Source of the DNA: Pseudopelagicola sp.
GTDB lineage: Bacteria > Pseudomonadota > Alphaproteobacteria > Rhodobacterales > Rhodobacteraceae
DNA length: 64,000 nucleotides
Assembly (NCBI GenBank): GCA_026195905.1
Contig: JAPHRE010000041.1
Span: 1-64,000, forward strand
Direction of reading: 5' to 3'
Position 1 is the first letter of the stretch; the number at the start of each line of letters is the position of its first letter. Under the pieces are notes generated by a model. It was not told where the DNA came from. It was given only the letters and a program-made list of their open reading frames with translations, and ran no database searches. Both the position numbers and the translations under genes were made by a program. Below, piece by piece: positions 53,865 to 62,607 of this stretch.

Positions 53865-55373
53865 ATGAATTTGGCACTCTGGCTGGAGCGCGTGGCGCAG
53901 TCTGCGCCTGACCGACCGGCCCTGTTTCATGGGCGCGATCTTGATGCGTCATACGGCGAATTTTATGCGCGCGTCATGGCCGTTGCAGGCTGGCTTGGTG
54001 CGCAGGGGGTGTCCCCCGGCGATCGAATCGGCCTGTTTATGAAAAACCTGCCACAGTATCTCGTGGCGCAATATGCTATATGGGCGGCCGGGGCTGTTGT
54101 CGTGCCGATCAACGCCAAACTACACCCGCGCGAGGCGGCGTGGATTCTCGACAATGCCGGGGCAGGGCGCTGTTTCACCTCTCCGGGCCTGCACGAAGGC
54201 CTCTGTGCGGTGAGCGACATCCCCTGTCATGACGTGAGCGGGCTGGACTACGAGGCCGCGCTGGCCCATACCCCGCGCGCCACCATCGCGCCGCGCGACG
54301 CCCAAGACCTTACATGGCTGTTCTATACCTCCGGCACCACGGGCCGCCCCAAGGGCGTCAGCATCACCAACCGCATGCTGCAAACTATGGCGCTCAGCTA
54401 TTTTGCCGATGTCGATGAGGTCACGGGCGAGGATACCGCCCTCTATGCCGCCCCGATGAGCCACGGCGCGGGCATCTACAACCTCATGCACGTCCTCAAG
54501 GGCGCGCGCCATGTGACGCCGGTTTCGGGCGGCTTTGACGAGGCCGAGATTTTCGACCTCGCCCGCCATCATGGCCGCGTGCATATGTTCGCCGCGCCAA
54601 CTATGGTCAAACGCCTGACCGACACCGCCAAAGAGACCGGCGAGACCGGCACGGGCCTGCGCACGATCGTCTATGGCGGCGGGCCGATGTATGTTGCCGA
54701 TATTGTCGAGGCGGTGGACCATTTCGGCCCCATCTTCGTGCAAATCTACGGCCAAGGCGAATGCCCCATGTGCATCACCGCCCTGTCGCGGGCCGAGGTC
54801 GCCGATCGAACCCACCCCGACTGGCAGGCGCGTCTTGCCTCTGTGGGCCGGGCGCAATCCGTGGTCGAGATCGCAATTGGCGACGAGACCGGCGCGCCGC
54901 TGCCTCCTGGCGAGGTGGGCGAAATCATGGTGCGCGGCGATACGATCATGGCCGCTTACTGGCAAAACCCCGAGGCCACGGCCAAGACCGTGGTCGATGG
55001 CTGGCTGATGACCGGCGACATGGGAATGCTCGACGCGGGCGGCTACCTGACCCTCAAGGACCGCTCCAAGGATGTCATCATCTCGGGTGGCGCCAATATC
55101 TACCCCCGCGAGGTCGAAGAGGCGCTTTTGCTGCACCCTTCGGTGCGTGAGGTTTCGGTGATTGGTCGCCCCCATCCCGAATGGGGCGAGGACGTGGTCG
55201 CCTTTGTGGTCTGCGACGGCGCGCTGGACGAGGCCGCGCTCGACGCCCATTGCCTCGACCTAATCGCCCGTTTCAAACGCCCCAAGGCCTATGTCGCCAT
55301 CGAAGCACTCCCCAAGAACAATTATGGCAAGGTTCTAAAGACCGAGCTGCGCAAAATGCTCAAGGAGGCATGA
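53865..55373 (+). CDS. AMP-binding acyl-CoA synthetase
   Basis: A 502-residue ANL-superfamily ligase that activates a carboxylic acid to acyl-CoA. The P-loop F-Y-T-S-G-T-T-G-R-P-K-G lies at residues ~153-164; the adenylate motif is Q-I-Y-G-Q-G-E; the C-terminal hinge is G-D-M-G and L-K-D-R-S-K-D-V-I-I-S-G-G. Its 1-bp spacing from the dehydrogenase gene makes a tight operon, so acetoacetate, 3-hydroxybutyrate or fatty acids are possible substrates. AGGGGAA precedes the ATG. Confidence 0.88.
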   Translation: MNLALWLERVAQSAPDRPALFHGRDLDASYGEFYARVMAVAGWLGAQGVSPGDRIGLFMKNLPQYLVAQYAIWAAGAVVVPINAKLHPREAAWILDNAGAGRCFTSPGLHEGLCAVSDIPCHDVSGLDYEAALAHTPRATIAPRDAQDLTWLFYTSGTTGRPKGVSITNRMLQTMALSYFADVDEVTGEDTALYAAPMSHGAGIYNLMHVLKGARHVTPVSGGFDEAEIFDLARHHGRVHMFAAPTMVKRLTDTAKETGETGTGLRTIVYGGGPMYVADIVEAVDHFGPIFVQIYGQGECPMCITALSRAEVADRTHPDWQARLASVGRAQSVVEIAIGDETGAPLPPGEVGEIMVRGDTIMAAYWQNPEATAKTVVDGWLMTGDMGMLDAGGYLTLKDRSKDVIISGGANIYPREVEEALLLHPSVREVSVIGRPHPEWGEDVVAFVVCDGALDEAALDAHCLDLIARFKRPKAYVAIEALPKNNYGKVLKTELRKMLKEA

Positions 55374-55374
55374 G

Positions 55375-56178
55375 ATGACTGATTTAACAGGAAAGACCGC
55401 CCTTGTGACCGGCTCTGTCCAAGGCATCGGTCTTGCCATCGCCGAGGCTCTCGCCGGGGCCGGGGCGCGGATCGCTGTGCACGGGCTTGCCAGCGCCGAG
55501 GACGGCGCCGCCGTCTGCCGCGCGCTTGAGGCCAAAGGCACCCCCGAGGCCCGGTTCTTTGACGCCGACATGCGCGACCCCAACGCCATCGCCGCGATGA
55601 TGCGCGATATTGCCGACTGGGGCGGGGCCGACATCCTTGTCAATAACGCGGGGATTCAACATACTGCGCCCCTCGCCGAAATGCCCGCCGAGACATGGGA
55701 CGCGATCCTTGCCATCAACCTCTCCGCCGCCTTCCATACCATGCAGGCCGCCATGCCCGGTATGGCCACCCGCGGCTTTGGTCGGGTGATTAATATCGCC
55801 TCGGTGCACGGCCTTGTTGCGTCCAAGGAAAAAGCTCCCTATTGCGCCGCCAAGTTTGGCCTCGTCGGCCTCAGCCGCGTCGCCGCGCTCGAATACGCCA
55901 ATGCCGGGTCGAAATCGGCGGGCGGTGTGACCGTCAATTGCATCTGCCCCGGATGGACCGAAACCGCGATCATCGAACCGCAGATCGAGGCTCGCGCCGC
56001 TGCGCATGGCGGAGACCGCGATGCCGGGATCGCCGATCTTCTGGCCGAGAAACAGCCCTCGCAACGCACCTCCGATCCTGCCGAGATCGGTGCGCTTGCG
56101 CTCTGGCTCTGCGCGCCCGCGGCGCACAACATCACCGGAACCTCGATCCCGGTCGATGGCGGCTGGACGGCACAGTAG
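55375..56178 (+). CDS. bdhA: 3-Hydroxybutyrate dehydrogenase (SDR)
   Basis: A 267-residue short-chain dehydrogenase oxidising 3-hydroxybutyrate to acetoacetate with NAD. Nucleotide motif T-G-S-V-Q-G-I-G near residue 13; N-N-A-G; catalytic Ser in N-I-A-S-V-H-G-L-V and Y-x-x-x-K in Y-C-A-A-K; and the characteristic H-G-L-V-A-S-K-E-K-A-P-Y block and the C-I-C-P-G-W segment of bacterial 3HBDH are present. The CoA transferase genes opposite complete ketone-body use. Confidence 0.92.
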   Translation: MTDLTGKTALVTGSVQGIGLAIAEALAGAGARIAVHGLASAEDGAAVCRALEAKGTPEARFFDADMRDPNAIAAMMRDIADWGGADILVNNAGIQHTAPLAEMPAETWDAILAINLSAAFHTMQAAMPGMATRGFGRVINIASVHGLVASKEKAPYCAAKFGLVGLSRVAALEYANAGSKSAGGVTVNCICPGWTETAIIEPQIEARAAAHGGDRDAGIADLLAEKQPSQRTSDPAEIGALALWLCAPAAHNITGTSIPVDGGWTAQ

Positions 56179-56299
56179 GAGAGCCTTCTGGAAGATTTCC
56201 CGCCCGGAAAACTTTCTCGAAAGTTATGCCGCTCTGCGCGCGCGGCATTAAAGACCTATCAATCGCGCACGCCGCGTTAACGGTGGGATTTGCGGGCTC

Positions 56300-56332
56300 G
56301 ATACCGACGCAATACCGACGTGATACCGACGC
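56300..56332. repeat. 11-bp tandem repeat, three copies
   Basis: GATACCGACGC, AATACCGACGT, GATACCGACGC are contiguous from 56300 to 56332, followed by a partial GATACAAC. The unit length equals about one helical turn. It sits in the 252-bp gap between bdhA and scoB. Confidence 0.75.
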
Positions 56333-56375
56333 GATACAACCGGGGTTTTGTCGCATTAACCCGCGAACGCCCCAC

Positions 56376-56407
56376 GAAAAAGGCCCGCGCGAATCGCACG
56401 GGCCTTC
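56376..56407 (-). terminator. Terminator of scoAB
   Basis: Stem GGCCCG-CGCG/CGCA-CGGGCC (56382-56404) with the loop AAT and one wobble; on the minus strand it is followed by TTTTTCG. It lies 27 bp past the scoB stop codon at 56431. Confidence 0.85.
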
Positions 56408-56430
56408 CTAGTCATAAGAGGTGCGAAACC

Positions 56431-57057
56431 CTAGCCGACGATGGTTGCTTCGGTCGCGGCGCGCAGTTCGTCTTCGCTCACACCCTCGGCGCATTCAACG
56501 ATCTTCAGACCGCCCTCAACCACGTCGAAAACGCCCAGGTTGGTGATGATGCGATCCACAACGCCCTTGCCCGTCAGCGGCAGGGTGCATTCCTTCAACA
56601 CCTTGGAATCACCGTGTTTATTGGTGTGGTCCATGACAACGATCACGCGGCCAACACCGGCCACAAGGTCCATCGCGCCGCCCATGCCCTTGACGAGCTT
56701 GCCGGGGATCATCCAGTTCGCGAGGTCGCCCTTTTCGTCGACTTCCATCGCCCCAAGGATCGCGGCTGCGATCTTGCCGCCACGGATCATGCCGAAAGAT
56801 GTCGCGCTGTCGAAATAGGAGGTGCGCCGCAGTTCGGTAATCGTTTGTTTACCGGCGTTGATGAGATCTGGATCTTCCTCACCCTCATAAGGAAACGGCC
56901 CCATCCCCAGCATCCCGTTTTCGGACTGCAATGTGATGTCTTTGTCGCCAACATAGTTCGCCACGAGCGTCGGAATCCCGATGCCGAGGTTTACATACAT
57001 GCCGTCTTCGAGTTCTTGTGCCGCGCGTGCGGCCATTTGATTACGGTCCCAAGCCAT
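56431..57057 (-). CDS. scoB: Succinyl-CoA:3-ketoacid CoA transferase, subunit B
   Basis: A 208-residue subunit with the active-site glutamate in the S-E-N-G-M-L-G-M-G motif near residue 50. With ScoA it transfers CoA from succinyl-CoA to acetoacetate. The N-terminus W-D-R-N-Q-M-A-A-R-A-A-Q-E-L is typical. It begins 3 bp after the scoA stop. The terminator lies behind it. Confidence 0.93.
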   Translation of the reverse strand: MAWDRNQMAARAAQELEDGMYVNLGIGIPTLVANYVGDKDITLQSENGMLGMGPFPYEGEEDPDLINAGKQTITELRRTSYFDSATSFGMIRGGKIAAAILGAMEVDEKGDLANWMIPGKLVKGMGGAMDLVAGVGRVIVVMDHTNKHGDSKVLKECTLPLTGKGVVDRIITNLGVFDVVEGGLKIVECAEGVSEDELRAATEATIVG

Positions 57058-57060
57058 GGA

Positions 57061-57765
57061 TCAAGCCTCCTCACGCGGACGGGTGGTCACTTTTTCGATA
57101 CGCTTCTCGTGATCGCCTTGAATGATGCGATGCACGTAAACGCCCGGCAAGTGGATGTTGTCGGGGTCAAGTTCGCCGGGTTCGACGATTTCCTCGACTT
57201 CGACGACGCAGATTTTGCCACACATCGCCGCGGGCGGGTTGAAATTGCGCGCGGTCTTGCGGAACACCAGGTTGCCCGTGGTGTCGGCTTTCCAGGCTTT
57301 GACGATGGACAGATCGGCAAAGATACCCTCTTCAAGAATATACTCTTCGCCGTTGAAAACCTTGACTTCTTTGCCCTCGGCAATCTGTGTGCCGACGCCG
57401 GTTTTGGTATAGAAACCGGGGATGCCACAGCCCGCCGCGCGCATGCGTTCGGCAAGCGTGCCTTGCGGGTTGAACTCAAGCTCAAGCTCGCCCGAGAGAT
57501 ACTGGCGCATGAACTCGGCGTTTTCGCCTACATAGGACGAAATCATCTTCTTCACCTGCTTGGTTTGCAACAGGATGCCGATGCCAAAGTCATCGACGCC
57601 CGCATTGTTAGAGGCAAAGGTCAGGTCCTTGACGCCTGACTCTTTGATCGCCTCAAGCAGTAGCTCGGGGATGCCGCAGAGGCCAAAGCCACCTGCCGCG
57701 ATAAGCATGTCATCACGCAGGACGCCATCAAGGGCTTCCTTCGCGTTTGCATAGACCTTCTTCAT
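57061..57765 (-). CDS. scoA: Succinyl-CoA:3-ketoacid CoA transferase, subunit A
   Basis: A 234-residue subunit of the 3-oxoacid CoA transferase. It carries G-G-F-G-L-C-G-I-P near residue 25 and S-N-N-A-G-V-D-D-F-G-I-G near residue 53, both conserved. Together with the opposite-strand dehydrogenase it feeds 3-hydroxybutyrate and acetoacetate into acetyl-CoA. GGAGAG precedes the ATG on the minus strand. Confidence 0.93.
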   Translation of the reverse strand: MKKVYANAKEALDGVLRDDMLIAAGGFGLCGIPELLLEAIKESGVKDLTFASNNAGVDDFGIGILLQTKQVKKMISSYVGENAEFMRQYLSGELELEFNPQGTLAERMRAAGCGIPGFYTKTGVGTQIAEGKEVKVFNGEEYILEEGIFADLSIVKAWKADTTGNLVFRKTARNFNPPAAMCGKICVVEVEEIVEPGELDPDNIHLPGVYVHRIIQGDHEKRIEKVTTRPREEA

Positions 57766-57867
57766 GGAACTCTCCCTATGATCCGGAATTGCCTGTGTTT
57801 CTGACGCCGGGTCATATGAGAGTCAACGATACGGGGCAGAAAACGTATTTCTACTGTCGATTTTTGC

Positions 57868-58437
57868 CTAGATAACGCGGACCTGCGTGCCCACCGGCGT
57901 GATTGCAAACAATTGGGCAATCGCCTCGTTGTATAGCCCGATACACCCGTCCGAGCTTTTACGCCCGATCTTGCGCGTGTCATGTGTGCCGTGGATGAGA
58001 TAGGCAGGCCAATCAAGATACATCGCATGCGTGCCAAGCGGATTGTCCGGCCCCGGCGGCATGTATTTCAGGTCTGGATCGCGCTCGATCATCGACGGTG
58101 TCGGGGTCCAGTCCGGCCCGACTTTCTTGCGCACGATCTTTGTATAACCGCGCTTGGTCAGCTCGTTTGACGCCGGCACGGAGGTCGGGAACACAAAATA
58201 GGTTTCGCCATCCCCGCTCCAGAAATGCAACGCCCGCGATACCGTATCCGCCACGATGCTGGCCTTGCCAAGATCGTCGAAGTGATCGCGCCAATCCTGC
58301 TTGCGAAAGCTTGAAATGATCCGATTGACCGGCGCTTCGTCAGAGCGGCCAATCTCGGCCAGCGCGGCGCCGGGCGCAATCGAAAGGGCTGGGAGCGCAG
58401 CAATGAAACTGCGCCGGGTGAGGGGGCTTTTGGACAT
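57868..58437 (-). CDS. YkuD-family L,D-transpeptidase (atypical active site)
   Basis: A 189-residue exported protein with a twin-arginine-like signal (T-R-R-S-F-I-A-A-L; cleavage near residue 30). The C-terminal YkuD domain makes 3-3 peptidoglycan links or links lipoproteins. The catalytic motif is H-G-T-H...K-S-S-D-G-C-I-G-L-Y-N: the common S-H-G-C becomes S-D-G-C but the cysteine is kept. Start at 58437 opens the signal. Confidence 0.85.
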   Translation of the reverse strand: MSKSPLTRRSFIAALPALSIAPGAALAEIGRSDEAPVNRIISSFRKQDWRDHFDDLGKASIVADTVSRALHFWSGDGETYFVFPTSVPASNELTKRGYTKIVRKKVGPDWTPTPSMIERDPDLKYMPPGPDNPLGTHAMYLDWPAYLIHGTHDTRKIGRKSSDGCIGLYNEAIAQLFAITPVGTQVRVI

Positions 58438-58547
58438 GGGATTTCCTGTAGGTTTCCTGTGCGCATACTCGTTTTGCGCATACCCTGCGGTCTCATGGGG
58501 ACCGAGGCAAATCACATATCAGTGACGTCGCATGTGAGAAAGAGAGC

Positions 58548-58584
58548 GGGTCTTTTGCGTGCCACTTGGACACGCAAAAGACCC
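58548..58584 (-). terminator. Long perfect hairpin after topA
   Basis: A perfect 14-bp stem (58548-58561 paired with 58571-58584) with a 9-nt loop, 10 bp beyond the topA stop. The stem contains AAAA/TTTT; on the minus strand it is followed by GCTCTCTTTCTC. Confidence 0.75.
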
Positions 58585-58593
58585 TCATTAACG

Positions 58594-61176
58594 CTATTTT
58601 TTGGCTGCGGGCTTTTTCTTTGCGGCTGGCTTTTTCGCGGCGGCTTTTTTGGCCGCGGGCTTTTTGGCGACTGTTTTGCGCTTGGTGCCCTTCTTGGCCG
58701 TTTTTTCGGCGATCAAGGCAACGGCCATCTCGACGGTGACCTCCTCGGGTTTGACATCTTTGGGGATGGTCGCGTTGACCTTTTCCCATTTGACATATGG
58801 CCCATAGCGCCCGTCCATGACATTGATCGCGCCGCCGTCTTCGGGATGATCCCCAAGCTCTTTCAAGGGCTTGGCCGCCGTGCGTCCCCGTCCGCGCGGG
58901 TTGTTGCGCTTGTCGGTCAAGAGTTCCACAGCGCGGTTCATGCCGATCTCAAACACGTCTTCGGGGTCTTTGAGGTTGGCGTAAACGGGTTTGGCTTCCT
59001 CGGGCAGCTTGTGCATCACATATGGCCCAAAGCGACCAAAGTTCGACGAGATCATACCGCCTTCGGGATGTTCCCCGATCTCGCGCGGCAGGCTGAGAAG
59101 CACAAGCGCCTTCTCAAGCGTCATCTCGTCCTTGTCCCATCCTTTGGGCAGCGAGGCGCGTGGCGGTTTCTTGTTCTCCGGCGTCGGCTCTCCGCGTTGC
59201 ACATAGGGGCCGAACCGCCCCGACTTGAGCCAGATCTCGTCGCCAGCATCCTCGCCAAGGACGCGCTCGTCGCCATCGGCCCCTTCGCCCGCGATGGGGC
59301 GGGTATAGGTGCATTCGGGGTAGTTGCCACAGCCGACAAACCCGCCGGTGCGCGAGGTCTTGAGGTGTAGTTTCCCATTGCCGCATTTGGGGCAAATACG
59401 CGGGTCCGATCCGTCTTCGCGCGGAGGGTAAAGCTGCGGCGCAAGAGCGTCGTCAAGCACATCAAGCACTTCGGTAATCCGCAATTCCGAGGTCTCGGAA
59501 ATCGCCGCCGAGAAATCCTTCCAGAACCGATCGAGCACGTTCTTATAGTTGCGGTTGCCCGCCGACACATCATCAAGCTCTTCCTCAAGGTCGGCGGTAA
59601 ATTCATAGCCAACATATTTGCGGAAGAAATTCAAAAGGAAGATGGTGACGATCCGGCCCTTGTCCTCGGGGAACAGGCGGTTCTTATCCTTGCGCACATA
59701 TTCGCGGTCTTGGATCGTGGTGATGACGCTGGCATAGGTCGAGGGGCGCCCGATACCAAGCTCTTCCATCTTCTTCACAAGCGTCGCCTCGGTATAGCGC
59801 GGCGGCGGTTGGGTAAAGTGCTGCTCCGGGCTGATCGAGCGTTTTTCGGCGGCTTCGCCTTCCATGATCTGCGGCAGGCGCTTGTCGTCATCGTCCACAA
59901 CCTGATCGTCGCGCCCTTCTTCATAGACGCGCATGAAACCATCAAACTGGACAACCTGACCCGTGGCACGCAGGCCAACCTCGCCATCCGAGCTTGTGAT
60001 ATCGACCGTGGTCCGCTCAAGCCGCGCGCCTTCCATCTGACACGCCAGCGTGCGCTTCCAGATCAGATCATAGAGCTTGCGCTGATCCGGTTCGGCGGCC
60101 TTGAGATCATCGACGGTGCGGGTCATCTCGGTGGGGCGTATACATTCGTGCGCTTCTTGCGCGTTCTTGGCTTTATTTTTGTAAATACGCGGGCTTGCCG
60201 GGACATATTCCGCGCCGTAACGATCCTTGATTGCGTCGCGCGCGGCGGCGACGGCCTCGGGGGCCATGTCGATGCCGTCGGTCCGCATGTAGGTGATATA
60301 CCCGGCCTCATAGAGCCGTTGTGCCGCGCTCATGGTCTGGCGCGCGCCCATGCCGAATTTGCGGCTGGCTTCCTGTTGCAGGGTCGAGGTCATGAAGGGC
60401 GGCGAGGGGTTGCGGCTTGCGGGTTTGGCTTCGACGCTCTTGACCGTGAGGGCGCGGGAGGTGATCGCCTGCACGGCAAGCTCTGCGGCGGTGTCGGTCT
60501 CGATGCTGAACTTGTCGAGCTTCTGGCCGCCAAGGACCGTCAGCCGCGCTTCAAATTCCTGACCGCGCGGCGTCGCAAGCAGCGCCTTGACCGACCAATA
60601 TTCGCGCGGGTTGAAGGCTTCGATCTCCATCTCGCGCTCTACGATGAGCCGCAGGCAGACGGACTGCACCCGCCCCGCCGATCGCGCGCCGGGCAGTTTG
60701 CGCCACAACACCGGCGAAAGATTGAACCCCACGAGATAATCCAGAGCCCGGCGCGCAAGGTAGGCATCGACCAGCGGCTGGTCGATGTCGCGCGGGTTCT
60801 GCATCGCCTCGGTTACGGCGGATTTGGTGATCGCATTAAACACCACGCGGCTGACCGGGGTGTCTTTCTTGATCGCGCGACGTTTGCGCAGAGCTTCTTC
60901 AAGGTGCCACGAGATCGCCTCGCCCTCGCGGTCGGGGTCGGTCGCGAGAATGAGCGCGTTGTCGTCTTTAAGCGCATCGGCAATCGCTTTGACGTGTTTG
61001 CGCGAATCAGCGCCGATCTCCCATTTCATGTCGAATTCATGGTCTGGATCGACACTACCATCTTTGGGCGGCAAATCCCGGACGTGGCCATAAGAGGCAA
61101 GAACGGTGTAGTCGGACCCCAGATATTTGTTGATGGTTTTGGCTTTGGCCGGGGATTCGACGACGACAACTGGCAT
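58594..61176 (-). CDS. topA: DNA topoisomerase I
   Basis: An 860-residue type IA topoisomerase that relaxes negative supercoils. The Toprim domain begins V-V-V-E-S-P-A-K-A-K-T-I, with acidic D-P-D-R-E-G-E-A-I. The active-site region is Y-I-T-Y-M-R-T-D. A zinc-ribbon (C-P-K-C-G-N-G and C-G-N-Y-P-E-C) follows. The C-terminal ~40 residues are lysine/alanine/proline-rich (A-A-K-K-P-A-A-K-K repeated), as in other alphaproteobacterial TopA, likely for DNA binding. Confidence 0.96.
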   Translation of the reverse strand: MPVVVVESPAKAKTINKYLGSDYTVLASYGHVRDLPPKDGSVDPDHEFDMKWEIGADSRKHVKAIADALKDDNALILATDPDREGEAISWHLEEALRKRRAIKKDTPVSRVVFNAITKSAVTEAMQNPRDIDQPLVDAYLARRALDYLVGFNLSPVLWRKLPGARSAGRVQSVCLRLIVEREMEIEAFNPREYWSVKALLATPRGQEFEARLTVLGGQKLDKFSIETDTAAELAVQAITSRALTVKSVEAKPASRNPSPPFMTSTLQQEASRKFGMGARQTMSAAQRLYEAGYITYMRTDGIDMAPEAVAAARDAIKDRYGAEYVPASPRIYKNKAKNAQEAHECIRPTEMTRTVDDLKAAEPDQRKLYDLIWKRTLACQMEGARLERTTVDITSSDGEVGLRATGQVVQFDGFMRVYEEGRDDQVVDDDDKRLPQIMEGEAAEKRSISPEQHFTQPPPRYTEATLVKKMEELGIGRPSTYASVITTIQDREYVRKDKNRLFPEDKGRIVTIFLLNFFRKYVGYEFTADLEEELDDVSAGNRNYKNVLDRFWKDFSAAISETSELRITEVLDVLDDALAPQLYPPREDGSDPRICPKCGNGKLHLKTSRTGGFVGCGNYPECTYTRPIAGEGADGDERVLGEDAGDEIWLKSGRFGPYVQRGEPTPENKKPPRASLPKGWDKDEMTLEKALVLLSLPREIGEHPEGGMISSNFGRFGPYVMHKLPEEAKPVYANLKDPEDVFEIGMNRAVELLTDKRNNPRGRGRTAAKPLKELGDHPEDGGAINVMDGRYGPYVKWEKVNATIPKDVKPEEVTVEMAVALIAEKTAKKGTKRKTVAKKPAAKKAAAKKPAAKKKPAAKK

Positions 61177-61352
61177 GTTTTTTTCTACCGACTATTGGAA
61201 ATGCTCTGGCGGCGGAAAATGTGGTCTTGAGGGGGGTATTGTCAATGCACCCATTACGCCGCAGCCGTTTTCGCGTCTTTGAAGCCGCCATGAGATGGCG
61301 CGATTGGGCGCGTATTAATCATGTCGAACGTGGATCTTTGACGATGTGCATG

Positions 61353-62507
61353 TCAATTTTTAGCAAGGAAGCCGCCCGCTTGTCGCCGGATGCGCCCATC
61401 AATCTCAAGGTCGAGGAGAATCGGCGTGACCTCTGCCGCGGGCGTGGCGAGGTCGCGGATAAGTTGGTCTTCGGCAAGTGGCGCGGGGCCGAGCCGGTCA
61501 AGGATCTGTTGATGCAACTGCGCCACCTCCCGCAGCGGGCGGGGCGGCTTGGCCTCTTCTACAAGGGGCATTTCGATTTGATCGGTCGGCGGGGCGGGGA
61601 TGGTCGGGGCTTTGGCGGGGCCGATCGCCTCGATCACGTCCTCGGCGCTGCGCACGAGGGTTGCGCCGTCGCGCAAGAGCATGTTGCACCCCGAGGCACG
61701 GGCGTCGAACGGATGGCCGGGCACGGCGAGAACATCGCGCCCCTGATCCAGTGCGCCATGCGCCGTCAGCAAGCTGCCAGAGCGGGCGGCGGCCTCAACG
61801 ACGACCACGGCCCGCGCCAGCCCCGAAATAATCCGGTTGCGGGCGGGGAAATGGCGCGCTTGCGGTTGTGTTCCCATCGGTTGTTCCGACAGGCGCAGGC
61901 CTCGTGCGGCAATATCCTGGGCAAGTTTTGCGTTTTCCGCTGGGTAAATGACATCAACGCCGCCGCCCAAAACGGCCATCGTGCCGGTCTCAAGCGTGGC
62001 GATATGCGCCGCCGTATCAATGCCGCGCGCCATGCCGGAGACGATGGTAAATCCCGCCTCGCCAAGATCGCGCGCCAGGGCACGCGCCATGCGCATCCCA
62101 AGCGACGACGCATTGCGCGCACCGACAATGGCGATCAGGGGGCGGGTCAAAAGCTCTGTCTGTCCCATCGCCCAAAGAAGCGGCGGGGCGTCGGCAATTC
62201 CGGCAAGGGTTTGCGGGTAGGGCGCGGTGCCCCAAAGCACCAACTCCGCGCCTGCGCGTCGCCCTGCGTCAAGCTCTTGCTCGGCGCGGGCGTGCTCGCA
62301 GACGCGATAGCGATTTTCGCCTGCCTGCTGGGCAATGTCCGGCAGAGCCTCAAGCGCGGCCTCAGCCGAGCCATATTCCTTGAGAAGACGATGAAATGTC
62401 GTCGCGCCAACCCGACGCGAACGCAAGAGACGGAGCCACGAAACCCGCTGTTCTTCCGTGGTGGGTGGGAGTTGGGGGTGAGTGGAAGAAAAGTTTGTTC
62501 CGGTCAT
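61353..62507 (-). CDS. dprA: DNA processing protein DprA
   Basis: A 384-residue Rossmann-fold protein that binds incoming single-stranded DNA and loads RecA in transformation. The conserved core reads I-V-G-A-R-N-A-S-S-L-G and S-G-M-A-R-G-I-D-T-A-A-H, and G-G-G-V-D-V-I-Y-P and F-P-A-R-N-R-I-I-S-G-L follow. A C-terminal winged-helix (DML1-like) domain is present. It is 176 bp upstream of topA and on its strand. Whether the strain is competent cannot be seen. Confidence 0.95.
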   Translation of the reverse strand: MTGTNFSSTHPQLPPTTEEQRVSWLRLLRSRRVGATTFHRLLKEYGSAEAALEALPDIAQQAGENRYRVCEHARAEQELDAGRRAGAELVLWGTAPYPQTLAGIADAPPLLWAMGQTELLTRPLIAIVGARNASSLGMRMARALARDLGEAGFTIVSGMARGIDTAAHIATLETGTMAVLGGGVDVIYPAENAKLAQDIAARGLRLSEQPMGTQPQARHFPARNRIISGLARAVVVVEAAARSGSLLTAHGALDQGRDVLAVPGHPFDARASGCNMLLRDGATLVRSAEDVIEAIGPAKAPTIPAPPTDQIEMPLVEEAKPPRPLREVAQLHQQILDRLGPAPLAEDQLIRDLATPAAEVTPILLDLEIDGRIRRQAGGFLAKN

Positions 62508-62607
62508 CCGTTGCTCCGTCTGCTTGCAGAATCAGGTGTAGCGCACGTCTGGTTAACAGGGCGTAAACTATCGCCCGCCCTGTCTCTGTATTTCCGTTTG
62601 CGAGCGC

